Assembly (NCBI GenBank): GCA_947488175.1
Contig: CANKYO010000001.1
Coordinates: forward strand, 372,001-436,000
Length of the DNA: 64,000 nucleotides
Source: an uncultured Paracoccaceae bacterium
GTDB taxonomy: Bacteria; Pseudomonadota; Alphaproteobacteria; Rhodobacterales; Rhodobacteraceae
Direction: 5' to 3'
Part shown: positions 16,118 to 26,051 of the stretch, one piece after another
Layout: each line of letters starts with the position of its first letter
Numbering within the stretch: position 1 is the stretch's first letter
Made by a program: the position numbers and the translations under genes
The notes under the pieces: generated by a model
Databases searched by the model: none
Told to the model about the DNA's origin: nothing
What the model saw: the letters and a program-made list of their open reading frames with translations, nothing else

Positions 16118-17371
16118 TCAACCGCGCATCATCGCCATCAAGCGCGCTTTCTGACCGCTATCATCAGGCCGCGACAAGGCCTGCGCCAGCCCTTCCAGCG
16201 ACGCGATATTATGCCCGGCCCGAAAACTCGAACAATGCGGCAGCATCTGCATGATCCCCTTGGCCTTCGGCGCAAACCCTTCCCACCGCAACAGCGGGTT
16301 CAGCCAGATCAACTGGCGCGCCGTCAGGCTTAACCGCTCCATCTCGCGCCCCAGATCGGCATCCTTGTCCCGGTCCAGCCCGTCGGTGATCAACAGCACA
16401 ACAGCCCCCTGCCCCATGACCCGGCGCGACCAGTCGCGGTTGAAGTCATGCAGACACGCCGCAATACGCGTGCCGCCTTCCCAATCCTGCGCTTCCGCCC
16501 CTGCGGCGGCCAAAGCCGCGTCCACATCCCGCGTCCGCAGATGGCGTGTGATGTTGGTCAGCCGCGTGCCAAAGGTGAACGCATGGACCTGCGCCCAACC
16601 CTGTCCTTCACGGTTAGCAACTGAATGCAGGAAATGCAAAACAGCACGCGAATACTGTGACATTGACCCCGAGATATCGCAAAGCACCACAAGATTGGGG
16701 TAGCGCACACGCCGCCGCTTGGTCGCGAAATCCGTCACCTCGCCACCCCGGCGCATCGCCGCGCGCATCGTGCCACGCCAATCGGGCAGATGCCCGGGCA
16801 GGCCTTGTGTCCTGCGGCTTTGGATCGGTGGCACAGGCAGACGGAGCGTCGCCAGCATCCGCTTGGCCGCCGCCATTTCCGCGCCGTTCATCTGCTCGAA
16901 ATCAAGGCTGCGCAGCCGCTCCTCGGTGGAAATCGTGCGCGAGGCATCAATTGAAATCTCCACCTCCTCGCCTGCATCATCCGGCGCGGGCAAATCGCGG
17001 TCATGCCCGTCCAAAAGCGCCTCCGCCGCCCGTTTTTCAGCCGCCTGCGCACGGCGCTCTTCCTGCACCCCGCGCACCATCGGCGTCAGAAACGACATCA
17101 TCTGTTCCAGATAACGCGGATCGCGCCAATACAGGCGAAAAAGCTGCGCAAAGACCTGCCGTTCCTCTGGCTTGGACACAAAACAGGCATGCAACGTCCA
17201 GTAAAAATCGGCGCGCTCGGTAAACCCCGCCGCCTGCACCGCCCGGATCGCATCAATCACCCGCCCGGGCCCCACAGCCAGCCCCGCCTTGCGCAATGCC
17301 CGCGCAAAATGGGTGATGTTATGGGCCAGCTTCGGATCGTCAGGCAGTTCCAGATCGGCAAGCTCAACCAT
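16118..17371 (-). CDS. coxE: CoxE-family VWA domain protein
   Basis: A 417-residue protein with a C-terminal von Willebrand factor A-like domain. The MIDAS motif DISGSMSQYSR is near residue 235, and a second landmark LITDGLDRDKDADLGREM is near 325. CoxE works with the AAA+ ATPase CoxD in maturing the molybdenum active site of CO dehydrogenase. Its start MVELADLEL overlaps the upstream kinase-like gene by eight bases; the nearest GGAG is rather far (13 bases), so expression probably depends on coupling. Confidence 0.87.
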   Translation of the reverse strand: MVELADLELPDDPKLAHNITHFARALRKAGLAVGPGRVIDAIRAVQAAGFTERADFYWTLHACFVSKPEERQVFAQLFRLYWRDPRYLEQMMSFLTPMVRGVQEERRAQAAEKRAAEALLDGHDRDLPAPDDAGEEVEISIDASRTISTEERLRSLDFEQMNGAEMAAAKRMLATLRLPVPPIQSRRTQGLPGHLPDWRGTMRAAMRRGGEVTDFATKRRRVRYPNLVVLCDISGSMSQYSRAVLHFLHSVANREGQGWAQVHAFTFGTRLTNITRHLRTRDVDAALAAAGAEAQDWEGGTRIAACLHDFNRDWSRRVMGQGAVVLLITDGLDRDKDADLGREMERLSLTARQLIWLNPLLRWEGFAPKAKGIMQMLPHCSSFRAGHNIASLEGLAQALSRPDDSGQKARLMAMMRG

Positions 17372-17906
17372 GGGACAGCCCAAACTCCGCAGCGATGCTA
17401 GCGGCTGCCTCTTGAGGTGACAAACCAGAGGCATCAAGGCGCAAGGCGCCATCCGGCTCTAACAGATCGAACCGTGCGCGCAGGTCAAGCAGGATGTCCG
17501 GATCAGTCAGTTTCGCTCCTTTCCGTGCGGGATCCATCAAGCGCGTGAGGTTCGCCTCGGTATCAATCTTGAGCACCACCGGACAAAGCCGGGCACCGCG
17601 TTCCTTTGCAAAAACGCGGGTCGGCTCAAAAAGCTTACGATCCGCTTCAAGTGTCGAAAGGGCATCGGTGAAAATGATAGGCACCTCGCGTGGGAGCATT
17701 GCCGCCGCGCGCAAAACCACAGCACGCACATCTTCGCGCAGCTGCTTGCATTCGTCGGTGCCACGTTCAAACACCGCTTGGGCGGCATCCAGGAAGATAT
17801 GATTATGGATAAGCCTGCCGTGAGAAAGCGTGGCAAGCGCGCGCCCGATCGTTTGCTTGCCCGCGCCCGGCCATCCGCCGATATGAATGACGGGTGCAAC
17901 GCTCAA
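17364..17906 (-). CDS. Small P-loop kinase-like ATPase inside the cox operon, TTG start
   Basis: A 180-residue protein opening with beta-strand VIHIGGWPGAGKQTIGRAL, whose GWPGAGKQT is a Walker A loop. The rest (HNHIFLDAAQAVF, VPIIFTDAL, CPVVLKIDTEANLTRLMD) follows the fold of small AAA/nucleoside-kinase-like proteins such as chloramphenicol phosphotransferase or gluconate kinase relatives. No ATG fits. A TTG at 17906 overlaps the coxD stop as TTGA, matching the coupling seen elsewhere in this operon. The substrate is unknown, and this is not a usual member of described cox clusters. Confidence 0.72.
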   Translation of the reverse strand: MSVAPVIHIGGWPGAGKQTIGRALATLSHGRLIHNHIFLDAAQAVFERGTDECKQLREDVRAVVLRAAAMLPREVPIIFTDALSTLEADRKLFEPTRVFAKERGARLCPVVLKIDTEANLTRLMDPARKGAKLTDPDILLDLRARFDLLEPDGALRLDASGLSPQEAAASIAAEFGLSHG

Positions 17907-18808
17907 ACCGTCTCCAGTTCGGCCTTCGCCTCGTCCAGAATACGCTTGGCCTCGGACCCTTCCAGCTTCTGGATATCGTCCTGATATTTCAGGATCGCGC
18001 CCAGCGTATCGGCAATCACTTCCGGCGACAGGTTGATCACATCCAGCGCCAGCAGACATTTCGCCCAGTCGATGGTCTCGGCCACGCCGGGTTTCTTGAA
18101 CAAATCCTCGGTCCGCAGTTTCTGCACAAAGGCGACAACCTCGCGCGACAATGCCTTCGATGCCTCCGGTGCGCGCGCCTGCAAAATCTCCATTTCACGT
18201 TCGAAATCGGGGTAATCGACCCAATGATAAAGACAGCGCCGCTTCAACGCATCATGCACCTCGCGCGTCCGGTTTGAGGTCAGGATGACGATTGGCGGCT
18301 CCGGCGCTTTCACCGTCCCAAGCTCCGGGATGGTCACCTGAAAATCCGACAAGGCCTCCAGCAAGAACGCCTCGAACGGCGCATCGGTCCGGTCCAACTC
18401 GTCAATTAACAGAACCGGCGCACCACCCGGCTGGGGCCGCATCGCCTGCAACAAAGGTCGCTCAATCAGATATTCCTCGGTGAACAACTCAGTCTTCAGC
18501 ACATCGCGATCAGCCCCGCCAGATGCCTCTGCCGCACGGATCGCAATCATCTGCTCGGCAAAATTCCATTCGTAAACGGCCGAGGCCGAATCCAACCCCT
18601 CATAACACTGCAACCGGATCAGCCGACGCCCCAGCGCGGCCGCAATCGCCTTGGCAATCTCGGTCTTGCCCGTGCCCGCCTCGCCTTCCAGAAACAGGGG
18701 CCGCCCCAGCTTCAGGCTCAGAAACACCACCGTGGCCAATGCCCGCCCACAGACATAATCCTGCCCGGCCAGCGCGGCCTGCACCTCATCAATACTGCCA
18801 AATGCCAT
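17903..18808 (-). CDS. coxD: CoxD-family MoxR-type AAA+ ATPase
   Basis: A 301-residue AAA+ ATPase. Walker A is [14 protein letters not shown] (near residue 45), Walker B is VLLIDELDR, and sensor 1 is [10 protein letters not shown]. In Oligotropha CoxD is the chaperone-like ATPase needed to build the sulfur-bridged Mo-Cu centre together with CoxE. It is the first gene of the minus-strand operon, with GGGAG seven bases before MAFGSIDEV. The promoter must lie in the 112 bases shared with gcdH, which is transcribed the other way. Confidence 0.9.
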   Translation of the reverse strand: MAFGSIDEVQAALAGQDYVCGRALATVVFLSLKLGRPLFLEGEAGTGKTEIAKAIAAALGRRLIRLQCYEGLDSASAVYEWNFAEQMIAIRAAEASGGADRDVLKTELFTEEYLIERPLLQAMRPQPGGAPVLLIDELDRTDAPFEAFLLEALSDFQVTIPELGTVKAPEPPIVILTSNRTREVHDALKRRCLYHWVDYPDFEREMEILQARAPEASKALSREVVAFVQKLRTEDLFKKPGVAETIDWAKCLLALDVINLSPEVIADTLGAILKYQDDIQKLEGSEAKRILDEAKAELETV

Positions 18809-18920
18809 GCAAATCTCCCTCGGGGTCATAGCTGCATCCCGGCGCACGCGCGTCAACCCGTCCATTGCCCCCGCCCGACCAAAGTCATACCCTGCGCCCA
18901 AGCAGCGAAAGGATCCAGCC

Positions 18921-20144
18921 ATGAACGAAGCGACCCCCATCAAGACAACAGGTTTCGGCCCCGATCTGGGACCGTTCGACTGGGCCGATCCCCTGCGGTT
19001 GGAAGATCAGCTGACCGAAGACGAACGCATGCTGCGCGACGCGGCACATACATTTGCGCAGAACACGCTGCAGCCCAAGGTGACGGACGCCTATCGCGAA
19101 GCGACCGTCGATCCCGGTATCTTCAAGGAAATGGGCGATGCGGGCCTGCTGGGCATCACCATCCCCGAAGAATACGGCGGGCTGGGGGCTGGATACGTCA
19201 CCTACGGCCTTGTCGCGCGCGAGATTGAGCGGGTCGACAGCGGCTACCGCTCCATGATGTCGGTGCAATCGTCCTTGGCCATGTACCCGATCCACGCCTA
19301 CGGCTCTGACGCCCAGCGCCAGAAATACCTGCCAGGCCTTGCCGCAGGCACACTGATCGGCTGCTTCGGCCTGACGGAACCCGACGCAGGCAGCGATCCG
19401 GCCGGCATGAAGACAACCGCAAAGAAAACCGCCAATGGCTATGTCCTGAACGGGTCCAAGATGTGGATCAGCAACGCACCCATCGCCGATGTCTTTGTGG
19501 TCTGGGCCAAATCCGAAGCGCATGACGGCAAGATCCGCGGCTTCGTGCTCGATAGGGGTACCCCCGGCCTGACCGCGCCCAAAGTTGGCGGCAAACTCAG
19601 CTTGCGCGCTTCTGTCACCGGCGAAATCGTGATGGATAATGTAGAAGTCAGCGAAGACGCCCTGCTACCCGGTGTCCAGGGGCTGAAAGGGCCGTTCGGA
19701 TGCCTCAACCGCGCCCGATACGGCATCGCATGGGGTGTGATGGGCGCGGCAGAGGCGTGCTGGCACGCCGCACGCCAATACGGGCTGGACCGCAAGCAAT
19801 TCGGCAAACCCCTGGCGCAGACCCAGCTTTTCCAAAAGAAACTCGCCGACATGCAGACCGAAATCGCCCTTGGCACCCAATCCGCCCTGCAACTCGGACG
19901 GCTTATGGAACAGGGCAAAGCGGCGCCTGAAATGATCAGCCTGATGAAGCGGAACAATTGCGGCAAGGCGCTCGATATCGCCCGCGCATCCCGCGACATG
20001 CACGGGGGCAATGGAATCAGTGAGGATTTTCAGATCATGCGCCACATGGTCAACCTCGAGACGGTGAACACCTATGAAGGCACGCATGACGTGCATGCAC
20101 TTATTCTCGGGCGTGCACAAACCGGACTACAGGCGTTCTTTTAA
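18921..20144 (+). CDS. gcdH: Glutaryl-CoA dehydrogenase (acyl-CoA dehydrogenase family)
   Basis: A 407-residue FAD flavoprotein that oxidises and decarboxylates glutaryl-CoA to crotonyl-CoA in lysine and tryptophan breakdown. Glutaryl-specific features are [19 protein letters not shown] near the N-terminus, [13 protein letters not shown] (about 104-116) and [13 protein letters not shown]. The catalytic base is the Glu of [20 protein letters not shown] near residue 386. The start MNEATPIK has AAAGGA upstream. It stands alone, diverging from coxD. Confidence 0.9.
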   Translation: MNEATPIKTTGFGPDLGPFDWADPLRLEDQLTEDERMLRDAAHTFAQNTLQPKVTDAYREATVDPGIFKEMGDAGLLGITIPEEYGGLGAGYVTYGLVAREIERVDSGYRSMMSVQSSLAMYPIHAYGSDAQRQKYLPGLAAGTLIGCFGLTEPDAGSDPAGMKTTAKKTANGYVLNGSKMWISNAPIADVFVVWAKSEAHDGKIRGFVLDRGTPGLTAPKVGGKLSLRASVTGEIVMDNVEVSEDALLPGVQGLKGPFGCLNRARYGIAWGVMGAAEACWHAARQYGLDRKQFGKPLAQTQLFQKKLADMQTEIALGTQSALQLGRLMEQGKAAPEMISLMKRNNCGKALDIARASRDMHGGNGISEDFQIMRHMVNLETVNTYEGTHDVHALILGRAQTGLQAFF

Positions 20145-20249
20145 GATAAAATCGCGCCAATCATCGGCGGCAATGCGCCAAGTTCTGCCTTAAAGGGCAT
20201 GTATTTCTCGCTCCAATAACCGGGGATAAACCCGGGAAGGAGCGCGACG

Positions 20250-21179
20250 ATGCAAGACCCACAATTGACGATTGAGACAGAGCTGAAAGAACTGGAACCC
20301 AATGCGTGGTTTTCCCAGATCGATGATATTTGCGATGATCTTGGGTTCTTTGAACAGCTGGGTGCCGACCACTTTGCGGGTTTCCTTGAGGCGGGAAACA
20401 ACCTGCTCGTCACCTTTGAAAACGCCGAAACGATCCGGGCGCACAACACCGATGCCGAACCGCGCGGTTTTGTCTATGCCCGCCATGACGGCTGGTCACA
20501 TCTGGCGCTGATGTCAAAAGGGCAAAGCTGGTTTCGCGACCCTGCGGTCTATGATTTCTTCGACCGGCTGACCGATGACGGGTTCTTTGACGATTTCGAA
20601 ACGATCCTGTTTCACGGTGCCCATGAAGGCGCATATGCCGCTGCCGCCTTTTCGGTGGCCGCCCCCGGTGCAACCGTCATCGCCTTGCGCCCGCAGGCCA
20701 CGCTGGACCCCAAAATCACAAGCTGGGATCCCCGCTACAGGGCCCACCGGCAAATCAACTTCAATGACCGCTACGGCTATGCGCCTGACATGATCGACGC
20801 AGCAGAAGCGGTGTTTGTGGCCTATGACCCGTCCCAGCATCTCGACACGATCCATGCCATGCTGTTCAAAAACCCCAATGTCACCCTGCTGCCCTGCCCG
20901 CTCATGGGCACGCAGCTTGACCGGGCCTTTGACCGGCTGGGCATCCACGACGTGATGATCAAACTGGCGATGGACGGATCACTGGATGGCAAACGCTTTG
21001 CCCAGCTTTTGCGCGCCCGGCGGTATGACCACACCTATGCGCGCTCACTGGTGACGCATCTGATGCGCACAAACCACCAACGGCTTGCCGTGATCATCTG
21101 CACCTACATGCTGCGGCGCGGTCAGAACGAGTTTTTCAGCAAAACCCTGCAAAGACTGACAGAAACACAGGCGGCTTAG
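20250..21179 (+). CDS. Conserved roseobacter-type protein, function unknown
   Basis: A 309-residue protein with a strong ribosome binding site (GGAAGGAG). A distinctive middle portion reads WFRDPAVYDFFDRLTDDGFFDDFE, then FHGAHEGAYAAAAFSVAAPGATVIALRP. The GAHEGAYAAAAFS stretch looks like the turn after a strand in an alpha/beta (hydrolase-like) fold. I see no catalytic triad or PP-loop. My impression is that relatives are sometimes labelled phosphoadenosine phosphosulfate reductase, which the sequence does not support. A short hairpin, CCGGG and CCCGG (20220-20235), lies just before the ribosome binding site. It converges with and overlaps the next gene by four bases. Confidence 0.7.
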   Translation: MQDPQLTIETELKELEPNAWFSQIDDICDDLGFFEQLGADHFAGFLEAGNNLLVTFENAETIRAHNTDAEPRGFVYARHDGWSHLALMSKGQSWFRDPAVYDFFDRLTDDGFFDDFETILFHGAHEGAYAAAAFSVAAPGATVIALRPQATLDPKITSWDPRYRAHRQINFNDRYGYAPDMIDAAEAVFVAYDPSQHLDTIHAMLFKNPNVTLLPCPLMGTQLDRAFDRLGIHDVMIKLAMDGSLDGKRFAQLLRARRYDHTYARSLVTHLMRTNHQRLAVIICTYMLRRGQNEFFSKTLQRLTETQAA

Positions 21180-21463
21180 CTATCGCCGTTCCGGGCATCC
21201 ACTGCCTTCTTCCCGGCCTCGAACAGGCGCGTGCCAAAATAGCCCAAAACACCCCCCAGAATGACCCAGAATGGTGTGCCGCTGTTCAACAGGGCAGCAG
21301 CGATGGCCGCGGCCAACATGGCAACCATGAACGCAATCAGGCGTTTCTCGGCTGGTTCAACGGTCATATGCCCTTCCATCGCTTTCACGATGGGGCCCGC
21401 AACAGGCGTCTCAAGCTGCGGTGTCAAAAAGCCTGCGACGGCGGCAATAAGAAAGCCAAGCAT
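21176..21463 (-). CDS. Small two-helix membrane protein, function unknown
   Basis: A 95-residue protein with an N-terminal hydrophobic segment (MLGFLIAAVAGFLTPQL). Two strong membrane segments lie in the second half (LIAFMVAMLAAAIAAALL and FWVILGGVLGYFGTRLF), and the tail is basic (EAGKKAVDARNGDS). GGAG lies seven bases before ATG. Its stop overlaps the stop of the convergent gene. Nothing indicates a specific function. Confidence 0.65.
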   Translation of the reverse strand: MLGFLIAAVAGFLTPQLETPVAGPIVKAMEGHMTVEPAEKRLIAFMVAMLAAAIAAALLNSGTPFWVILGGVLGYFGTRLFEAGKKAVDARNGDS

Positions 21464-21581
21464 GGGGTTCTCCGGCTGTTAGATCTTCTCAATGGTTAAT
21501 ATCGGAACGCTGGCACAGAACTGCAAGGGGTTGGGTCCGGCGGCTATGGTCACCGGCCACGCAAAGGTGTAATCGGGCAAC

Positions 21582-22634
21582 ATGAGCGAAAAACACCCGA
21601 CCCGCCTGACCATCAGGCGCCCTGACGACTGGCATTTGCACCTGCGTGACGGCGCCATGCTGCAAGCGGTGCTGCCGGAAACGGCCCGGCATTTCGCCCG
21701 CGCGATTATCATGCCAAATCTGGTGCCGCCAGTGGTGACTGCGCAACAAGCCAGCGCTTACCGCGACAGGATCATGGCGGCTTTGCCGGACGGGGCCGGT
21801 TTCACCCCGTTGATGACGCTCTATCTGACCGAAGACACCGATCCGGCCGACGTGGCCCACGCCCATGCCAGCGGGATCGCAACAGCCGTCAAACTCTACC
21901 CTGCCGGGGCCACCACCAACTCTGCGTCCGGAGTGAAAAACTTTGACAAGGTCCGGTCGGTTCTGGAAACCATGGCCGATATCGGCATGCCGCTTTGCGT
22001 GCATGGTGAGGTGACAAACAGCGATATCGACATCTTTGACCGCGAGGCGGTGTTCATCGACAAGGTGTTGAAACCACTGCGGAAAAAGGTGCCCGATCTG
22101 CGGGTCGTGATGGAACATGTCACGACCGAGGACGCGGTCGACTATGTGCGCGACAACCACAAGAATCTGGCGGCCACGATCACAACCCACCACCTGATCA
22201 TCAACCGCAACCACATCCTCGCAGGCGGGATCAAGCCGCATTACTACTGCCTGCCGGTCGCCAAGCGCGAAGCACACCGGGTCGCACTGGTACAGGCCGC
22301 CATCTCCGGCGACAAACGGTTCTTCCTGGGGACTGACAGCGCCCCCCATACCGACCCGGCCAAGCTGCAGACCTGTGGCTGTGCGGGCATCTTCACCGCG
22401 CCCAACACGCTGTCCTGCCTCGCCGAAGTATTCGAAGCCGCGGGCAAACTCAAAAAGCTGGAAGCGTTCACCTCGCTCAACGGCCCCGACTTCTACCGGC
22501 TGCCCGCGAATGAAGACACGATTACCTTGGAAAAAGGCGATCCGGTGACTTATCCCGGCCAGATCGAGACGGCTGATGGGCCTGTCACGGTCTTCGACCC
22601 CGGTTTTGACCTGCACTGGCGGGTCGTCGACTAA
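21582..22634 (+). CDS. pyrC: Dihydroorotase, class II (PyrC type)
   Basis: A 350-residue amidohydrolase that closes carbamoyl aspartate to dihydroorotate in pyrimidine synthesis. The zinc-binding HxH is in [10 protein letters not shown] (near 16-20). The carbamylated lysine is in [17 protein letters not shown]. Further metal ligands are in CVHGEVT and [13 protein letters not shown], and the catalytic Asp is in LGTDSAPH. It is close in length to E. coli PyrC (348). pyrE follows after 16 bases. Confidence 0.95.
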   Translation: MSEKHPTRLTIRRPDDWHLHLRDGAMLQAVLPETARHFARAIIMPNLVPPVVTAQQASAYRDRIMAALPDGAGFTPLMTLYLTEDTDPADVAHAHASGIATAVKLYPAGATTNSASGVKNFDKVRSVLETMADIGMPLCVHGEVTNSDIDIFDREAVFIDKVLKPLRKKVPDLRVVMEHVTTEDAVDYVRDNHKNLAATITTHHLIINRNHILAGGIKPHYYCLPVAKREAHRVALVQAAISGDKRFFLGTDSAPHTDPAKLQTCGCAGIFTAPNTLSCLAEVFEAAGKLKKLEAFTSLNGPDFYRLPANEDTITLEKGDPVTYPGQIETADGPVTVFDPGFDLHWRVVD

Positions 22635-22650
22635 CGAGCAGAGAACAAGA

Positions 22651-23319
22651 ATGATCCCCACCTCCTTTCCCACCAAAGACGAAATGGCGCGCCTGACCGC
22701 CAGTATGCTGATCGAAATCGGCGCAATTGACTTTAATGCCACCGAACCGTTCACACACGCCTCGGGCAAGCAGGCCCCGACATATGTGGATTGCCGCAAG
22801 CTGATCTCTTATCCGCGCATCCGCGCCACTCTCATGGACTTCATGGCCGTCACCATCATGCGCGAGGCCGGGTTCGAAGCGTTCGACAATATCGCCGGCG
22901 GCGAAACCGCTGGCATCCCCTTCTCGGCCTTTGTCGCCGAACGGCTCGCCCTACCAATGACCTATGTGCGGAAAAAACCCAAAGGTTACGGACGCAATGC
23001 CCGGATCGAAGGGGTCATGACGGAAGGCCAGCGCGTGCTGCTGGTCGAGGATTTGACCACCGACGGTGGATCGAAACTGTCTTTCGTCGACGCGATCCGC
23101 GACACCGGGGCCACCTGCAACGCCACCGCGGTCATCTTTTTCTACGGTATCTTCGAGGGCGTAGAAAAAACTCTGGATGAGCACGGCGTGCAACTCATCT
23201 CGCTCTGCACCTGGTGGGATGTGCTGGCCGAAGCCAAGGCGCGCAAGGCCTACGACACAGCCACGCTAGACGCGGTCGAGGCTTACCTGAACGACCCGCA
23301 CAGCTGGCAGCCGACTTAA
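22651..23319 (+). CDS. pyrE: Orotate phosphoribosyltransferase
   Basis: A 222-residue enzyme that joins orotate and PRPP to form orotidine monophosphate. The PRPP-binding motif is [14 protein letters not shown] (near residues 130-143). The flexible loop [14 protein letters not shown] precedes it. The N-terminal substrate region [16 protein letters not shown] is typical of the family. The start MIPTSFP follows pyrC closely, and the two form one operon. Confidence 0.94.
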   Translation: MIPTSFPTKDEMARLTASMLIEIGAIDFNATEPFTHASGKQAPTYVDCRKLISYPRIRATLMDFMAVTIMREAGFEAFDNIAGGETAGIPFSAFVAERLALPMTYVRKKPKGYGRNARIEGVMTEGQRVLLVEDLTTDGGSKLSFVDAIRDTGATCNATAVIFFYGIFEGVEKTLDEHGVQLISLCTWWDVLAEAKARKAYDTATLDAVEAYLNDPHSWQPT

Positions 23320-23337
23320 CCAAAGGGTCAAAAAAAC

Positions 23338-23457
23338 TTACACACAGGTCTGTGCACAAACCGTCCCCAGAATCGCCGGTGCAATGCGCATGTCGTGTTT
23401 TTTTTGGCGATCACCACAATTTGTGGTAGGACCGACTCCCGATCAGAATTGTCCACA
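23338..23457. promoter_or_regulatory. Three DnaA-box-like 9-mers upstream of dnaB
   Basis: TTACACACA (23338-23346), TTGTGCACA on the minus strand (23351-23359) and TTGTCCACA (23449-23457) each differ from TTATNCACA at one position. They fill the pyrE-dnaB gap. DnaA control of dnaB is an inference, and single-mismatch boxes also arise by chance. Confidence 0.35.
23413..23427. promoter_or_regulatory. Perfect 7-bp palindrome upstream of dnaB
   Basis: ACCACAA and TTTGTGGT share a central T (15 bases in all). A run of eight T lies just before it. It may be an operator or part of a weak terminator for pyrE. Confidence 0.3.
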
Positions 23458-23549
23458 GGTTTATCCCGCTGCCTGTCCACCATCATTTCCAGATGGCCCC
23501 GCGCGCAGACCACCTGTTAAGAGGCACGCGGGACAAGTGAGGTAGGCCA

Positions 23550-25043
23550 ATGAACGAAATCACCGCATTCAATGCGACCGGTGTGGAAGAAGCAGGCGCA
23601 GACCTGATGCCGCATTCGATCGAAGCTGAACAACAGCTTCTGGGCGCGATTCTGACCAATAACGATATCTTTGACCGCGTCGCCTCAATCATCGGCCCCA
23701 AGCATTTCTACGACCCTGTCCATGCTCGGATTTTCGAAACCGCAGCGACCCGTATTTCCAAAAATGCGCTGGCATCACCGGTGACCCTCAAGACCTTCCT
23801 CGAAGACGACGAAGGGCTCAAGGAACTGGGCGGCCCTGCCTATCTCGCCCGCCTTGCAGGTGCCGCCATTTCCGCCTTTGCAGCTCGCGATTACGCCCAG
23901 ATGATCTATGACCTCGCGGTCCGCCGCGAACTGATCACTGTTGGTCGCGACATCGCCGATAAGGCGGCCAAGGTCGATGTGGACAGCGAACCAAAAGAAC
24001 AAATCGTCGAAGCCGAACAGGCGCTTTACGCTCTGGCTGAACAGGGCACCGCGGAAAGCGGCTTTCAATCCTTCCTGCGCGCCGTCACCGATGCGGTCAA
24101 CGTCGCAAATGCCGCCTATCAGCGCGATGGCGGCCTGGCTGGTGTCTCCACCGGTCTTGTCGACATGGACAAGAAACTGGGCGGCCTGCACAAATCCGAC
24201 CTCCTGATCCTCGCCGGTCGCCCGTCGATGGGGAAAACCTCGCTGGCCACCAATATCGCCTTTAACATCGCCAAGGCCTACAAGAAAGGCGCGCTACCTG
24301 ACGGTACCGAAGGGGCCGTCAATGGCGGTGTCGTCGGTTTCTATTCACTTGAGATGAGCGCCGAGCAGCTCGCCGCGCGGATCCTGTCAGAGGCAGCAGA
24401 AGTGCCCAGCGAACAGATCCGGCGCGGCGATATGACCGAAACCGAATTCCGCCGCTTCGTCGACGCCGCCAAATCGCTCGAGGCTTGCCCGCTTTTCATC
24501 GACGACACGCCTGCCCTGCCCATCGCCCAACTCGCGGCCCGGGCCCGGCGGCTAAAACGGACACACGGGCTCGACGTGCTGATTGTCGACTACCTGCAGC
24601 TTGTGCGCGGCTCCGGCCGCTCCGAAAACCGGGTCAACGAAATCTCCGAAATCACGATGGGCCTCAAGGCCATCGCCAAGGAACTCAATATCCCCGTCAT
24701 CGCCCTCTCACAGCTGTCGCGCCAGGTCGAATCCCGCGAAGACAAACGCCCGCAACTGTCAGACCTGCGCGAATCCGGCTCGATCGAGCAGGACGCCGAT
24801 GTGGTCATGTTCGTCTACCGCGAGGAATACTATAAAGAGCGGGAGAAACCGGGCGATCACGAGATGGAAAAGATGGCCCAATGGCAGGAAGAGATGGAGC
24901 GCCTGCACGGCAAGGCCGAAGTCGTCATCGGCAAACAGCGCCACGGCCCCATCGGCACGGTCGAACTCAGCTTCGAAGGGCGCTTCACCCGCTTCGGCAA
25001 CCTTGTGAAACCGTGGCAGCAGGGCGACGACACGCAATTCTGA
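23550..25043 (+). CDS. dnaB: Replicative DNA helicase DnaB
   Basis: A 497-residue hexameric helicase that unwinds DNA at the replication fork. The N-terminal scaffold domain starts MPHSIEAEQQLLGAILTNN (about 20-38), and the linker is followed by the RecA-like motor. Walker A is GRPSMGKTSLA near residue 223, Walker B is VLIVDYLQLV, and the DnaB signature SQLSRQVESREDKRPQLSDLRESG is intact (written here as the usual run around residue 390). The C-terminus is NLVKPWQQGDDTQF. A second, diverged copy of that tail lies at 26052. Confidence 0.95.
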   Translation: MNEITAFNATGVEEAGADLMPHSIEAEQQLLGAILTNNDIFDRVASIIGPKHFYDPVHARIFETAATRISKNALASPVTLKTFLEDDEGLKELGGPAYLARLAGAAISAFAARDYAQMIYDLAVRRELITVGRDIADKAAKVDVDSEPKEQIVEAEQALYALAEQGTAESGFQSFLRAVTDAVNVANAAYQRDGGLAGVSTGLVDMDKKLGGLHKSDLLILAGRPSMGKTSLATNIAFNIAKAYKKGALPDGTEGAVNGGVVGFYSLEMSAEQLAARILSEAAEVPSEQIRRGDMTETEFRRFVDAAKSLEACPLFIDDTPALPIAQLAARARRLKRTHGLDVLIVDYLQLVRGSGRSENRVNEISEITMGLKAIAKELNIPVIALSQLSRQVESREDKRPQLSDLRESGSIEQDADVVMFVYREEYYKEREKPGDHEMEKMAQWQEEMERLHGKAEVVIGKQRHGPIGTVELSFEGRFTRFGNLVKPWQQGDDTQF

Positions 25044-25088
25044 AGGCCTGATCATCCGCCCCCAAACGCTAGGATTCCGCAATAGCCG

Positions 25089-25655
25089 ATGCCCTGTGAA
25101 AGCAATCAGACGAACCCTCAGATGACATTGCGCTACGATTTCGACATCGTTGATATCTTTCCCTCGGACGTCTTCGGTGACGCCCGCATCGCTCAGGCAC
25201 TGGGTGATATCGGCATTGACGGGAATGCGGCTGGCAACAAAAAGGCGTTGTTCCGTGATCAGGCGACCGTTGATGCAATCCTTGCAGGCCCGCCAGCGCT
25301 GAGAGACTATTTGGAGGCTAGCGGATTTGGATTTACGACTTTCGATAGCGGTGCACCGGCCGGGCGTTACCCGGCCAAGGATGGGCCGATGATCGTTCAT
25401 GTCGTCGAGCGGTTATCGCAAAACAGATCAGATTTTGACTTCGCGGCCTCACGATCGGGCGAACCTCTGCCCGGTGGTTTCAATTTCGGACACTTCCAGC
25501 TGCACCTCGCCACTATCAAACCCATCGACATGTCGCTCGTAAGAAAATCTGCGCTGGCACGGGAAGGTGAACTGCCGGGCTGGCTGGTCATGCTGATATC
25601 GGCAGGTGCGGTCGCTCTCGGTGGTTACTATTACTTTTTTGGGTTCGACCTATAG
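25089..25655 (+). CDS. Hypothetical protein with C-terminal membrane anchor
   Basis: A 188-residue protein, or 177 residues if the ATG at 25122 (MTLRYDFDI) is used; neither start has a convincing ribosome binding site. The only clear feature is one membrane segment at the extreme C-terminus (WLVMLISAGAVALGGYYYF), which makes it tail-anchored with the body in the cytoplasm. The body is soluble and slightly acidic. I do not recognise the family. Confidence 0.55.
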   Translation: MPCESNQTNPQMTLRYDFDIVDIFPSDVFGDARIAQALGDIGIDGNAAGNKKALFRDQATVDAILAGPPALRDYLEASGFGFTTFDSGAPAGRYPAKDGPMIVHVVERLSQNRSDFDFAASRSGEPLPGGFNFGHFQLHLATIKPIDMSLVRKSALAREGELPGWLVMLISAGAVALGGYYYFFGFDL

Positions 25656-25974
25656 AGCCTCGAACACGTCGCTTGATGTGGTTGCAGGCGAATAGACTTG
25701 CGATTTCAGCACGCAGATAAATGACTATCTGGCGGCACTCGTGGCACACGCGCAGGGACGCCAAGCTGGCCATCTTCCAGTAAATCAACGGCTTCTACAA
25801 TCCACGGCGTCGGCACTCAGCATTGGGATGGAAAAGCCCCGTCGCTTTCGAACGGAAAGTGGCCTAAACGAGAACTTGGGGCGGCACAAAAACGGGACAG
25901 GTCCAATATAAGCCCGGATGGGAAGGCAGCGGCAGCGTGCCTTCAGTGTCGATTCTCCCCAGTCAATTACTCCC

Positions 25975-26050
25975 TTGACCTGGAGTCGCTCCAATAGGCT
26001 ACGCAAGAGCCTCAAAGGAGAGACCCGATGCGAATCAACGAAGCGTCCGC
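25975..26050 (+). repeat. Direct repeat, copy 1: merR promoter and first codons
   Basis: About 76 bases match 27285-27360 with a single difference (G at 25988, A at 27298). The copy includes the -35 box, dyad, leader, ribosome binding site and the first codons (MRINEASA). The reading frame then breaks into dnaB-like sequence. Confidence 0.92.
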
Positions 26051-26051
26051 G

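Noticed and set aside
21489-22799. 436-codon minus-strand frame opposite pyrC
   Set aside because: Antisense shadow of pyrC and the pyrE start. No domain is seen, and pyrC is complete on plus.
23400-23412. T-run after pyrE as a rho-independent terminator
   Set aside because: Eight T are present, but no stable hairpin directly precedes them.
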